This document shows, piece by piece, positions 6,474 to 14,930 of a stretch of 49,885 bases of DNA; the stretch's first letter is position 1; every line of letters begins with the position of its first letter. Both the position numbers and the translations under genes were made by a program. Origin of the DNA: SHLQ01 sp964445255 (GTDB taxonomy: Bacteria; Actinomycetota; Acidimicrobiia; Acidimicrobiales; SHLQ01); NCBI GenBank assembly GCA_964445255.1, contig CAYUKM010000001.1, positions 1-49,885 on the forward strand. The letters are read 5' to 3'. The notes beneath the pieces were generated by a model. The model was given only the letters and a program-made list of their open reading frames with translations. It did not search any database and was not told the origin of the DNA.

Positions 6474-7808
6474 ATGCGTGACAACAAGCCATTCCTATCG
6501 GTGTTGCCAACCCCCAAGAAGATGATGCGCGAGCGGGCGTTGAAGAAGTTCGCGGAAGAGGACGGCAATATCGTTCCGACCTTCACCGAAGTACAGAACG
6601 ACTTTGTGCACTCCCTTGAGGATGTGCTCGTGAGCTTTCCTGCCGTGGACGTAAAGGTCACCGACGCCACCCGAACCGGCAAGGCTGCCGTTCTGGTAAC
6701 CGGTGGCCTCGGCCAGCACAATGCGCTATTCGTCATCGAGGACGGCAAGGCCAAAGACATTGCCAAGGACTATGGGCTCGAAGGTCCAACAGATCAAGCG
6801 GCGTACGGGATTGCGATCGGCGACATCAACAACGATGGCGAAGACGAAATCCTGATCGGTATGGAGAACGCCATCTTCGTTTACTCGCGTGACGCCGGAA
6901 CGGATCGATACACCCAAACCGAGCTCGACATCGAACTCCCCGAAGCCGACCGGGCAATCCCGCTCAGCATCGCGCTTGGCGACACTCGCAAATCTGGCAA
7001 CCTCGACATCTACGTCAGCACGTTCATCAAGCCAAGGTTCATGACCCCGGTGATCTACAACGATCCCACAACGAGCACCGACAACGCCTTCTATATAAAC
7101 AACGGCGACGGCACGTTCACCGAGGCGACCGCCGAAGCCGGCCTCACCCTTCACCAGAACTGTTTCGAAGCGTCCCTTACCGACTTCACCGGCGACGGCT
7201 ACCCCGACATCGTTGTTGCCCTCAACACCGATCGTCCACGTATGTGGGGCAACAACGGCGACGGGACCTTCACCGAGAAAGACCTACCCGGGGAGTACGG
7301 ATTCTGGATGGGATTGGCTGTTGGCGATACGAACGGCAGCGGTCTGCCCGACTTCTTCCTCGCCAACTCGGGAAAGTCGGTGCCGCAACACTTTGCACGA
7401 GGCGATCTTCGAGACGATCAAATTAGCGACCTCGAATCTCGACACTTTCGCAACCTTGGCAACTATGAGTTCACCGATGTAACCGAAGAGACCGGCACCA
7501 TTACCGAAGCGTTCGCGTGGGGCTCCATCTTCGCCGACTTCACCAACAACGGCCACCTGGACCTTGTCGTTACCGAGAACTACGTCCAGTTCCCAATGAA
7601 GCTCCACGACATTTTGCCAACGGCCGGCAAGTTCTTTCTCCAAGGAATGAATGGCAAGTTCGTGCGAGCCGAGCAAGACGCCGGCGTCGCCAACTACCAC
7701 TTCGGGTACAAGCCATTGGCCGTTGACCTAACCGGCAACGGCTACAACGACCTGGTCATTGGCAACCTGCGTGGGCCATTGCGCATCTTCCTCAACGACC
7801 TCGGCTAG
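6474..7808 (+). CDS. FG-GAP/VCBS beta-propeller protein without signal peptide
   Basis: Starting at ATG 6474 the product has 444 residues. It contains at least five FG-GAP/VCBS calcium-loop repeats: D-I-N-N-D-G-E-D-E, D-F-T-G-D-G-Y-P-D, D-T-N-G-S-G-L-P-D, D-F-T-N-N-G-H-L-D and D-L-T-G-N-G-Y-N-D. The spacing suggests a beta-propeller related to integrin-alpha and ASPIC/CRTAC proteins. Such proteins are usually exported, but this one begins M-R-D-N-K-P-F-L-S-V-L with a charged helix and no hydrophobic signal. The frame is open upstream to 6324, but that part overlaps the SDR promoter and operators and is unlikely to be translated. An AGGTG sequence lies about 9 bases before the ATG. Function is unknown; it may share the TetR control of the divergent SDR gene. 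Confidence 0.8.
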   Translation: MRDNKPFLSVLPTPKKMMRERALKKFAEEDGNIVPTFTEVQNDFVHSLEDVLVSFPAVDVKVTDATRTGKAAVLVTGGLGQHNALFVIEDGKAKDIAKDYGLEGPTDQAAYGIAIGDINNDGEDEILIGMENAIFVYSRDAGTDRYTQTELDIELPEADRAIPLSIALGDTRKSGNLDIYVSTFIKPRFMTPVIYNDPTTSTDNAFYINNGDGTFTEATAEAGLTLHQNCFEASLTDFTGDGYPDIVVALNTDRPRMWGNNGDGTFTEKDLPGEYGFWMGLAVGDTNGSGLPDFFLANSGKSVPQHFARGDLRDDQISDLESRHFRNLGNYEFTDVTEETGTITEAFAWGSIFADFTNNGHLDLVVTENYVQFPMKLHDILPTAGKFFLQGMNGKFVRAEQDAGVANYHFGYKPLAVDLTGNGYNDLVIGNLRGPLRIFLNDLG

Positions 7809-7827
7809 ATCGACCTGAACTAGCGCA

Positions 7828-7841
7828 GTTCGCGGGCGAAC
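7828..7841. terminator. short hairpin between convergent genes
   Basis: GTTCG-CGGG-CGAAC forms a small perfect stem with a four-base loop between the FG-GAP gene end (7808) and the YbhN-family gene end (7853). A weak terminator is possible; there is no U tract. Confidence 0.3.
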
Positions 7842-7852
7842 GCCTTCAGCGG

Positions 7853-8914
7853 TCAGCTTGAAGACGCGTGGCTGGTGGGTAAGTGTTTCTCGACCATCGA
7901 CCACAAGCTCCTGCGCTTCTCGACCACCACTGAGCGCTCAAGGAACGCAAATGACAGTGCACCGACCGGGATCGGCAACCAGAAATTTGCGAGGCGATAT
8001 GTCACTACGGCGACCGAGGCGATCGCCGCTGGCGTTCCAAACCCCACCAGGGTCGGAATGAGTACGGCCTCGATGACACCCAAGCCGCCCGGACTAACAG
8101 GAATCGCAGCGAGTAGGTTGGCTAAGCCGTGCGCGATGAGCACACCAACAACACTGGGGCGCTGCCCAAATGCGGTGAGCGTCACCCACAAAGCAGCCGC
8201 GTCGAACAGCCAATTCGCGGCGGCGAGCACAATGACCCTTTGAACTCGCTTTGGATCGCTCGCCAAGGTGACGAGCTGCGCTTCGATATCGAGCACCGGT
8301 TGGCGCACCCGCTCGGGATCGACTTTGGGGATCCGGCCGATCCAGTCTGCGATGCGGTTCGCAAACGCCGCGCGTCCGCGGAGCATCCCAACGACCACGG
8401 CGGTGAACCCGCCGATCAATACCACTCCAACGATTGCGGCGGTGCCAAAGAACGGATTGAAGCCGTTCGTCGGTATGGCAACAACGAGCGCTATCCAAAG
8501 GACCAGGTTGAGCACCACGGCTGACCCAATTGCTTGCGTGCCGAGAGCAAAAGCAAGTTCGTTACGCGGGACTCCGGCGCGCCCCAAGAGCCGGTAATTC
8601 ACTGCTGCGGTGGTAGCTGCTCCACCCGGAACGACATGGTTCACCCCCGTCGAAGCCAAGACAGCCCCGAAGGTGGTGCCGAGTCCTGGTCGGTGTTCAG
8701 GCGGAAGAAGCAGTTGCGTTAGTCGGGCATAAACCAAGAACGCTATCCCTTCCAAAATCACGACGATAAAGAGCAACAACGGGCTCACCGTCCCGATGAC
8801 GTTCAGCGCCTCTCGGGCACCACCGACCTGGGGAAGGATGAAGAAGTGGAAGACCAGCGCGAATCCCACGAGCTTCGCAACACGTTTGGCAGGGCCGCTG
8901 CGTTTGGAACTCAT
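7853..8914 (-). CDS. YbhN/UPF0104-type membrane protein (LPG synthase TM-like)
   Basis: This 353-residue integral membrane protein of the lysylphosphatidylglycerol synthase TM region / flippase-like family has about 8 hydrophobic helices. The hallmark S-P-G-G-L-G-V-I-E-A lies near residue 273, and the early motif V-V-P-G-G-A-A-T-T-A-A-V near 94. The soluble aminoacyl-transferase domain of true MprF is absent, so this is the membrane part alone. Members are implicated in lipid or polyprenol handling, but the substrate is not known. It lies 61 bases downstream of another membrane-protein gene on the same strand, and the two may form an operon. Confidence 0.85.
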   Translation of the reverse strand: MSSKRSGPAKRVAKLVGFALVFHFFILPQVGGAREALNVIGTVSPLLLFIVVILEGIAFLVYARLTQLLLPPEHRPGLGTTFGAVLASTGVNHVVPGGAATTAAVNYRLLGRAGVPRNELAFALGTQAIGSAVVLNLVLWIALVVAIPTNGFNPFFGTAAIVGVVLIGGFTAVVVGMLRGRAAFANRIADWIGRIPKVDPERVRQPVLDIEAQLVTLASDPKRVQRVIVLAAANWLFDAAALWVTLTAFGQRPSVVGVLIAHGLANLLAAIPVSPGGLGVIEAVLIPTLVGFGTPAAIASVAVVTYRLANFWLPIPVGALSFAFLERSVVVEKRRSLWSMVEKHLPTSHASSS

Positions 8915-8975
8915 AGGCTTCCTGCCATTCGATCTGTCGATTACCTGGTTCGATGTTCCAGGAGAACGACCCGGA

Positions 8976-10049
8976 TCACGGCGTGGAGACAGTGCTCAGC
9001 GCTTCGAAGCTCTCGAATCGCAGCGTTCTATAGCGGTCATACACCGTGACGATGAATGCGAGAAGCAACAACAAAAACCAGGTGAAGAGAACGCCGGGGT
9101 CGTCATCGACGACATGCACAGGCAACAGGCCGAGCGCAACGACGATGCCGACATTGGTTACGCCGCTATACGCGAACGAGGTAACCCGTTGCCATGAATC
9201 TCGATGACTAGCGACCCACTGTTCCGCGAAGGATGTCGCGACGATGACCGCCCCCACGCCGATCATGACTTCGACCACTCCAGCATCGTTGTCGTCCACG
9301 AGCTGCAAGAAGATGACAATCACCAACGAAACGAGGCATGTTTTCTCGATCAACGGATGTTCGAGCAGCCGCAACTTACCGGTCGGGCGATCAGCTGCGT
9401 GATCGACCACGGTGGTTGCGTGGGCGTTGACTCGAAATGTTGGTTGCCAATCAGCGGGTGGAAGTGTTGCCCACCAGCGCTTCAGATAAACAGCGGCAAC
9501 GACACCAAGCACGACCAGGGCCAGCAGAATTCCCGGGTTTTCACTCAGGACCTCAGTCGCATCCAGCTGCAAGATATGAATCCAGAACTCCTGTGGAAGT
9601 TTGATGAAAACCCAGATCGCCGCAGCGGCGCCCACAACTGTCTTTCGGCGTAGTGAGGATGGATCCCAACACACCCGCACCATCTCGTAGAAGATGAAGA
9701 AGAATTCGAACGTATTCGGGAAGATCAAAAGCAGCGCTCTCGCACCACTCAGCTCGAAGGCCGCTACTCCAACCAACCGGTAGTACCAAAGGAACTGCGC
9801 AACACGAAAAGCTACGCCGTCGGTCCAATTGCGCAGGGTCGAGAGGTAGGCAATCGCCAGGTAATAGATGTCGAGTGCCTTATCAAATTGCTGGTAGTTG
9901 TCCGGCTCAGAATCGAATGCCGCGAACACGGTCTGATCGGCCGCGTCGATGATCAAGGCAGCAATTACACCTGGCAAGGGGAACCGTGGAATCGAAAGCG
10001 GCACCAGCAATCGCAAAGCGACGATGACTACGAAAAGTAGGCCTTCCAT
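8976..10049 (-). CDS. polytopic membrane protein of unknown function
   Basis: The 357-residue product has about nine or ten hydrophobic segments, beginning with M-E-G-L-L-F-V-V-I-V-A-L-R-L-L-V-P-L. There are notable acidic-aromatic stretches (D-S-E-P-D-N-Y-Q-Q-F-D-K-A-L-D) near residues 46-60 and W-Y-Y-R-L-V-G near 88. I do not recognise a named family. No transporter, kinase or protease motif is visible. It precedes a YbhN-type lipid-associated membrane protein on the same strand, which weakly suggests an envelope role. The C-terminal 20 residues are cytoplasmic-looking and charged. Confidence 0.7.
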   Translation of the reverse strand: MEGLLFVVIVALRLLVPLSIPRFPLPGVIAALIIDAADQTVFAAFDSEPDNYQQFDKALDIYYLAIAYLSTLRNWTDGVAFRVAQFLWYYRLVGVAAFELSGARALLLIFPNTFEFFFIFYEMVRVCWDPSSLRRKTVVGAAAAIWVFIKLPQEFWIHILQLDATEVLSENPGILLALVVLGVVAAVYLKRWWATLPPADWQPTFRVNAHATTVVDHAADRPTGKLRLLEHPLIEKTCLVSLVIVIFLQLVDDNDAGVVEVMIGVGAVIVATSFAEQWVASHRDSWQRVTSFAYSGVTNVGIVVALGLLPVHVVDDDPGVLFTWFLLLLLAFIVTVYDRYRTLRFESFEALSTVSTP

Positions 10050-10072
10050 CTAAGCCAACTTACAACATGCGC

Positions 10073-10086
10073 CGCAACTTGTTGCG
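10073..10086. promoter_or_regulatory. short palindrome in divergent promoter region
   Basis: CGCAAC-TT-GTTGCG is a perfect 14-base palindrome in the 121-base gap between the divergent membrane-protein gene and the APC permease gene. It could be an operator; there is no second copy nearby. Confidence 0.25.
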
Positions 10087-10170
10087 ACCGATTACACCGA
10101 CCATGCACCATTGGTACCACTAGATATCGGAAGTGCCATCTCGTTGCTGATGACTTAACATCTTCACAGC

Positions 10171-11529
10171 ATGGAAGAGGACAACAAAACCACTGAGATT
10201 AGTTTGGCATCAGCGGCCTCTATTGGCATTGGTGGCATGGTTGGGGCCGGCATTTTCGCCATTCTTGGGTTGGCTGCCACGACCACGCGGGGCGCAGTTC
10301 CGATCGCCTTTGTGATCGGCGGTGTGATCGCACTCGTAACCGCGCATTGTTACGGCAAGCTCTCGGTCGCATTCCCCGACCGCGGCGGCACCGTTGCCTA
10401 CATCGATCGCGGCTTTGGGCCCTCTGCGTTCACGGGGATCATCAACGTGTTGCTCGTGCTTTCCTACATCGTGATGGTGGGCTTCTACGCGTCGGCCTTC
10501 GGGCGGTTCGGCGCGAGCTTCTTCAACGACTCCAATTTCTGGCGACACGTACTGATCACTGGGATCGTCTTTGCTCTTGCGGTCGTCAACGTCGTCGGCA
10601 CCGGGCTTGTCGTGAAATACGGAAACCTTGCGAACACGGTGAAGTTGCTGCTTCTTGCCGGCTTCATCGTAATCGGGCTCCTCGGCGGCGACGTCGACTT
10701 CGAACGCTTCGCCCCAAGCGAATGGGTCGGACCGGTAACGCTGATCGCCGGCGCGATGGTGATCTTCCTCAACTACGAGGGGTTCGAGATGATCGCCAAC
10801 GTGTCGAGTGATGTGCCAGAAGAGAAACGGGCAAAGGTCATGCCGCAGGCGTTCTACAGCTCAGTGCTTCTCGTGATCGTCCTCTATGTGTTGATCTCGA
10901 TCGTGGCGGTCGGCTCGCTGTCGCCCACCGTGATTCAGACCGCTGGCGAGTTTGCGCTCGCGGAAGCAGCCGAAAGCATGATCGGGCAAGCGGGATTCAC
11001 TATCATCGTCGTGGCAGCGTTGCTTGCCACCTCATCGGCAATCAACGCCACGCTGTTCTCCTCTGCCCGCATCACCTTCTCGCTCGCCCACGATCGAGAG
11101 ATTCCCAAGGAACTCGGCTCGCTCGTTCGTGAACAACCTCTGCCGGCGTTGCTGTTCGTATGCATCTCGGGAACTCTGCTCGCCAACTTGGTCTCGATCG
11201 ATGTCATTGCGGCGATGGGAAGCGGAGGCTTTCTCCTCACCTTCGCTGCGGTAAACGTCGCGTCGATACGACTCTCGACAAACATTGGTGTAAACCGGCT
11301 CATCCCCATAGTCGGAACCATCCTGTGTCTCACCGCAATCGTCGTACTGTTCACCCAGGTCGGAAGACTCGAACTGATCCTGTTTGTTGGCATGGTCGTT
11401 GCCTCGATAATCATCGAGCTGATCGCCCGCACTCAGGGGTCTGGTATCACTATGCGCTACCGGCCGCACTTGTACGCATCGGCGAAACAATCTCCGAAGA
11501 GTTCACCGGACTCCAAACCTAAGCCCTGA
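10171..11529 (+). CDS. APC family amino acid permease
   Basis: The 452-residue transporter has about 12 transmembrane helices. The first contains G-I-G-G-M-V-G-A-G-I-F-A-I-L-G, the conserved unwound TM1 motif of the amino acid-polyamine-organocation superfamily that binds the substrate amino group. It would import amino acids or amines by proton or sodium symport, or by exchange. The specificity cannot be read from the sequence. The C-terminal tail (residues 430-452) is short and basic. There is no strong ribosome-binding sequence; TAACAT lies 9 bases before the ATG. It converges with the P-type ATPase gene, with only 7 bases between. Confidence 0.9.
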   Translation: MEEDNKTTEISLASAASIGIGGMVGAGIFAILGLAATTTRGAVPIAFVIGGVIALVTAHCYGKLSVAFPDRGGTVAYIDRGFGPSAFTGIINVLLVLSYIVMVGFYASAFGRFGASFFNDSNFWRHVLITGIVFALAVVNVVGTGLVVKYGNLANTVKLLLLAGFIVIGLLGGDVDFERFAPSEWVGPVTLIAGAMVIFLNYEGFEMIANVSSDVPEEKRAKVMPQAFYSSVLLVIVLYVLISIVAVGSLSPTVIQTAGEFALAEAAESMIGQAGFTIIVVAALLATSSAINATLFSSARITFSLAHDREIPKELGSLVREQPLPALLFVCISGTLLANLVSIDVIAAMGSGGFLLTFAAVNVASIRLSTNIGVNRLIPIVGTILCLTAIVVLFTQVGRLELILFVGMVVASIIIELIARTQGSGITMRYRPHLYASAKQSPKSSPDSKPKP

Positions 11530-11536
11530 ACAAGGC

Positions 11537-13855
11537 TCAAGAAGCAGTGCGGCGCGGGTTCAAGACGATAAGAACCCCGGCCGCCGCGCTCGCAATTGCC
11601 GCAATCGTCCACGGCATTCCGCCCATCGTTTCGAGTTCGAAGAATTGACGAAGCGACGGCACGAAGAACACCAAGGCGTACCCACCGGCCATTGCCGCTA
11701 CGAGCAGCAGCTTCCATGCCTTTAGCGGCCGGCTGGCGACCAGGAGCACAACGAGTCCAATGGCGAGAAGCGTGACCGTGGCAAGAGTTCTTGCCTCGTC
11801 GATCCCGATGTCGGTGGAGCGGCGGGCGAACTCATAGGCAGCAAATGTTGCGGCCCCGGCGGCGACACCGGCTGGCAGGGAGAACCGCAGCACACGTGGC
11901 AAGAACCCGCCACGCACGCGATCGACTTCGGGAGCAAGCGCAAGAAAGAACCCGGGCAGGCCAATGCTGAATGTTCCGATCAAGGTGAGCTGGCGAGGCA
12001 GAAACGGGAAGGGCGAGCCAACGATGCCTACCAAGACCGTAAGCAGCACTGCGTAGACAGCCTTGGTCACGAAGAGGTTCGCGACACGCTCAACATTGTT
12101 GATGACCTTGCGACCTTCATTGACAACCACCGGCAGCGTTGCGAACGCATTGTCGGTCAACACGAGATCGGCGGCCGAGCGACTCGCTGCACTGCCTGAT
12201 CCCATCGCGATTCCGAGGTTCGCATCCTTGAGAGCGAGCACATCGTTCACTCCGTCGCCAGTCATCGCAACCACGTGGCCGCGCTCTTGGAGCGCCTTTA
12301 CCATCTCTTGTTTCTGCCGAGGAGCGACTCGACCAAAGACCGTGCCCGCTTCCAGCGATGCTCCGACTTGGTCACGCGAGTCGCTGAGCTCTCGGGCATC
12401 GATGGGTGAGCTAAGCATGGTGACACCTGCGCGCTCGGCAATTGCGGCCACCGTCTCGGGGTTATCGCCCGAGATGACCTTGATCGTGACGTTCTGATCG
12501 GCGAAGTATTGCAGCGTGTCCTGAGCATCGGGGCGGATTTCGTCCTCAAGTTCAATAATCGCCATCGTTTCGAGTTCGCCTGGAGCCGAGTCGCCGGTCG
12601 GCCCTTCGTGCGATGCCGCAAGCGCAACGAGCCGCTTCCCCGCAGCGCTTCGTTGCTCGACGATCGACCGACTCGGGTCTTGCTCGGAGAGGAGAACATC
12701 GGGGGCTCCGAGATAGAACCAGCCACGGTCGAGGAAACAGACCGCTGACCATTTTCTGGCACTGGAGAACGGTTCGATTGTTTGGGGCTCCCAGCCGGGC
12801 GAAGCACCAACAGCGGGAGCGATCGCCGCCATGGTGGCGTTAGGTGCTTCGTCGACAGCTGCCATTGCCGCCAGCGCGTTATGGGCTTGTCGCTCCGACC
12901 ATCCTGAGGCCAGGTGTGTCGCGCCGTAGGCGATCTCGCCGGTGGTTATCGTGCCGGTCTTGTCGAGACACAGAACATCGACTCGGGCCAAAACCTCGAC
13001 CGTAGAGAGTTCCGAAGCGAGCGCGTTTCGCCGGGTGAGTTCCAGCACACCAGCAACGAACGCCAAACTGGTCAGCAGCACAAGTCCGTCCGGCACCATG
13101 GCAACCGCTGCAGCGACAGTGCCTTGCAGAGCATCCTGCCATCGCTCTTCGATGTCGAGCAGGACAAGCAACAACAGGATCGAACTGATCGGGATGATTA
13201 CCGTGAGCCACTTCAAGATGACGTTCACCGCTGCTCGCAACTCAGACTCTGCGGCCCGGAACGTTTTTGCTTCGGCGGTCAATCCGGCGGCGAAGCTATC
13301 GGCGCCAACCGCGGTAGCGCGCATGGTGCCGGTTCCGGCAACGACGAAGCTGCCCGAGTGCGCTTCGTCACCGAGAGCCTTTGGGACAGGTAGCGACTCG
13401 CCGGTCAGTTCGGATTCGTCGAGCTGTAAACCAGTCGCGGAGAGGATTTCCCCGTCGACGGGAAGCTGGCCGCCAGCGCTGAGAACGACAACATCGTCGA
13501 GGACGATTTCAGGTACTTCGATCGTGACACGGGAACCGTTGCGGATGACGGTTGCATCCGGCTGGGTCAGGACCTGAAGTCGAGCGAGCTCTCGCCGGGC
13601 CTTGATCTCCTGGGCGATACCCAAGATGCTGTTCGAAACCACCACGCCGACAAAGAGACCGTCTTGCACATGCCCCGAGATAACAATGAGAACAAAGAGG
13701 ACGATCATGATCGCGTTCACCGGCGTGAGGACGTTCAACCCAACGATTTGGGCGACTGAACGGCCCTCCGGCTCGGAAAATTCGTTGGTCTTGCCCTCGC
13801 TGCGCCGCTGAGCAACCTCGGCGTCGGAGAGACCGACTATCTCCGCGCTACTCAA
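11537..13855 (-). CDS. P-type ATPase, CtpE-like (putative Ca2+ pump)
   Basis: This 772-residue HAD-type P-type ATPase has the actuator motif L-T-G-E-S-L-P-V-P-K near residue 155, the phosphorylation motif D-K-T-G-T-I-T-T-G near 295, and the hinge M-T-G-D-G-V-N-D near 535. The TM4 ion motif reads V-P-D-G-L-V-L, where many P2 pumps have PEGL. It lacks N-terminal heavy-metal domains. The overall layout matches the mycobacterial CtpE group, which is linked to calcium uptake; that assignment is by similarity. Translation apparently starts at TTG 13855, overlapping the TGA of the anti-sigma gene (TTGA), so it is coupled to it. With the upstream ECF sigma gene this forms a three-gene overlapping operon. 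Confidence 0.85.
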   Translation of the reverse strand: MSSAEIVGLSDAEVAQRRSEGKTNEFSEPEGRSVAQIVGLNVLTPVNAIMIVLFVLIVISGHVQDGLFVGVVVSNSILGIAQEIKARRELARLQVLTQPDATVIRNGSRVTIEVPEIVLDDVVVLSAGGQLPVDGEILSATGLQLDESELTGESLPVPKALGDEAHSGSFVVAGTGTMRATAVGADSFAAGLTAEAKTFRAAESELRAAVNVILKWLTVIIPISSILLLLVLLDIEERWQDALQGTVAAAVAMVPDGLVLLTSLAFVAGVLELTRRNALASELSTVEVLARVDVLCLDKTGTITTGEIAYGATHLASGWSERQAHNALAAMAAVDEAPNATMAAIAPAVGASPGWEPQTIEPFSSARKWSAVCFLDRGWFYLGAPDVLLSEQDPSRSIVEQRSAAGKRLVALAASHEGPTGDSAPGELETMAIIELEDEIRPDAQDTLQYFADQNVTIKVISGDNPETVAAIAERAGVTMLSSPIDARELSDSRDQVGASLEAGTVFGRVAPRQKQEMVKALQERGHVVAMTGDGVNDVLALKDANLGIAMGSGSAASRSAADLVLTDNAFATLPVVVNEGRKVINNVERVANLFVTKAVYAVLLTVLVGIVGSPFPFLPRQLTLIGTFSIGLPGFFLALAPEVDRVRGGFLPRVLRFSLPAGVAAGAATFAAYEFARRSTDIGIDEARTLATVTLLAIGLVVLLVASRPLKAWKLLLVAAMAGGYALVFFVPSLRQFFELETMGGMPWTIAAIASAAAGVLIVLNPRRTAS

Positions 13856-14172
13856 CGACGCTCAGATCGGTTTGAAGGCATGGCTTTACGTTGTGCGACC
13901 AACATCGAGAGTTGAGCTAAATTGCCGGGCGGTTCCGCGGGCTCGTGTCGCCCGGCCGCAGCGGTGAGCTCCATCGTTACCCGTATCTGGGCAAAGAATA
14001 TGGTGCAGCCATTGCAGCCGTCGAGATGGCGTTGGATCGCCTCACGGTCGTGGGCATCGAGCGCATCGTCGAGATAGTGGGTGACGAGCTCGACCACTTC
14101 GACACAGCGCAGTGCTAACGGATTGTCTATGAGGTCGTTTGGGAGGTCGGTGGGCTCAGGCGGCGGTGTCAT
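13852..14172 (-). CDS. zinc-finger anti-sigma factor
   Basis: The 106-residue protein is a compact anti-sigma factor of the zf-HC2 (ZAS) type. The metal motif is H-L-D-G-C-N-G-C (HxxxCxxC) near residues 49-56, with an additional Cys at the start of the domain (R-C-V-E-V-V-E-L). There is no transmembrane helix, so it would act in the cytoplasm, possibly as a redox or zinc sensor that binds the upstream ECF factor. It overlaps the sigma gene by 17 bases and the ATPase gene by 4, consistent with strict co-expression. Confidence 0.85.
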   Translation of the reverse strand: MTPPPEPTDLPNDLIDNPLALRCVEVVELVTHYLDDALDAHDREAIQRHLDGCNGCTIFFAQIRVTMELTAAAGRHEPAEPPGNLAQLSMLVAQRKAMPSNRSERR

Positions 14173-14812
14173 AGTATTCCTCCACCTTCGAGCGCACCGA
14201 TGCTCGAGCGCGGTGCAACAAGACTCGCTGGTTGACCGCGGTTATTCCGAGCGCTTCGCACACGTCGGCTGCGGGCCATTGTTGTACATCTCGGAGTTGC
14301 ACGACTTCACGCTGAGACGATGGAAGCTCGTCGATTGCGTCGCGGACGATCGAGAGCACTTCGTTGCTCTCGATCTCTTCAGAAGGTGTATCTGTCCACG
14401 GCGTTGGAGGTAGCACCCAATCGCTGCCCTGAAGGATGCGATCCCCGAATCGCTCGGGTTCAACCGACGGCATTGCGCCATCTTCTGCAAGGCCGAGTGC
14501 AGCAAAAGGCACGATCTTTGATTCTCGGCCAGCGAGCGTGCGAACCTTGTTCAACATGATTCGATAGATCCAGGTCTTTAGCGAGGAGCGACCTTCGAAC
14601 GAATCCAGCGACTTGACCACCGCAGCCCACGTTTCTTGCACTACTTCTTCGGCAAGAGCGTTAGCTACATATGTTCGTGCAAGACCTCGCAACCCTGGAG
14701 TTAGCTCGGTCACGAGAGCTTCAAAGGCAGCGCTATCGCCTCCACGGATGGCGTCGAGCGTGGTTGGATCAGAACTTGGTAACGGATCATCGATGTTCGG
14801 TGTAACAACCAT
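14156..14812 (-). CDS. ECF-type RNA polymerase sigma factor
   Basis: This 218-residue sigma factor has region 2 near residues 15-85 (A-E-E-V-V-Q-E-T-W-A-A-V, then L-K-T-W-I-Y-R-I-M-L-N-K) and region 4 near 155-212 (L-P-S-S-Q-R-E-V-V-Q-L-R-D ... A-L-G-I-T-A-V-N-Q-R-V-L-L-H-R-A-R). The -10 and -35 binding parts both look intact. I prefer ATG 14812; ATG 14842 and GTG 14860 are in-frame alternatives that add an atypical N-terminus. The anti-sigma gene follows with overlap and then a Ca2+-type P-ATPase, so the regulon likely includes ion homeostasis. Autoregulation is probable but its promoter motif was not identified. Confidence 0.88.
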   Translation of the reverse strand: MVVTPNIDDPLPSSDPTTLDAIRGGDSAAFEALVTELTPGLRGLARTYVANALAEEVVQETWAAVVKSLDSFEGRSSLKTWIYRIMLNKVRTLAGRESKIVPFAALGLAEDGAMPSVEPERFGDRILQGSDWVLPPTPWTDTPSEEIESNEVLSIVRDAIDELPSSQREVVQLRDVQQWPAADVCEALGITAVNQRVLLHRARASVRSKVEEYYDTAA

Positions 14813-14930
14813 GGCGTTCGATTGTCTATCACATAGCGGCATAGCAAATAGCCGCCCCACCTGAGGAGTACATTGCGATTATCGACGATCTCATCTCTTC
14901 ACATAGCAAGCACGAAGCAGAGGTAACACT

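Noticed and set aside
9204..9653. Open frame on the plus strand opposite the polytopic membrane protein
   Set aside because: Composition (His, Asp, Asn, Gln rich) is that of an antisense shadow of a hydrophobic gene; the minus-strand reading has clear membrane helices.
10124..10130. Single ACTAGAT upstream of the APC permease as a third copy of the 39-base element
   Set aside because: Only the seven-base half-site agrees; the second half-site and the conserved centre are absent.
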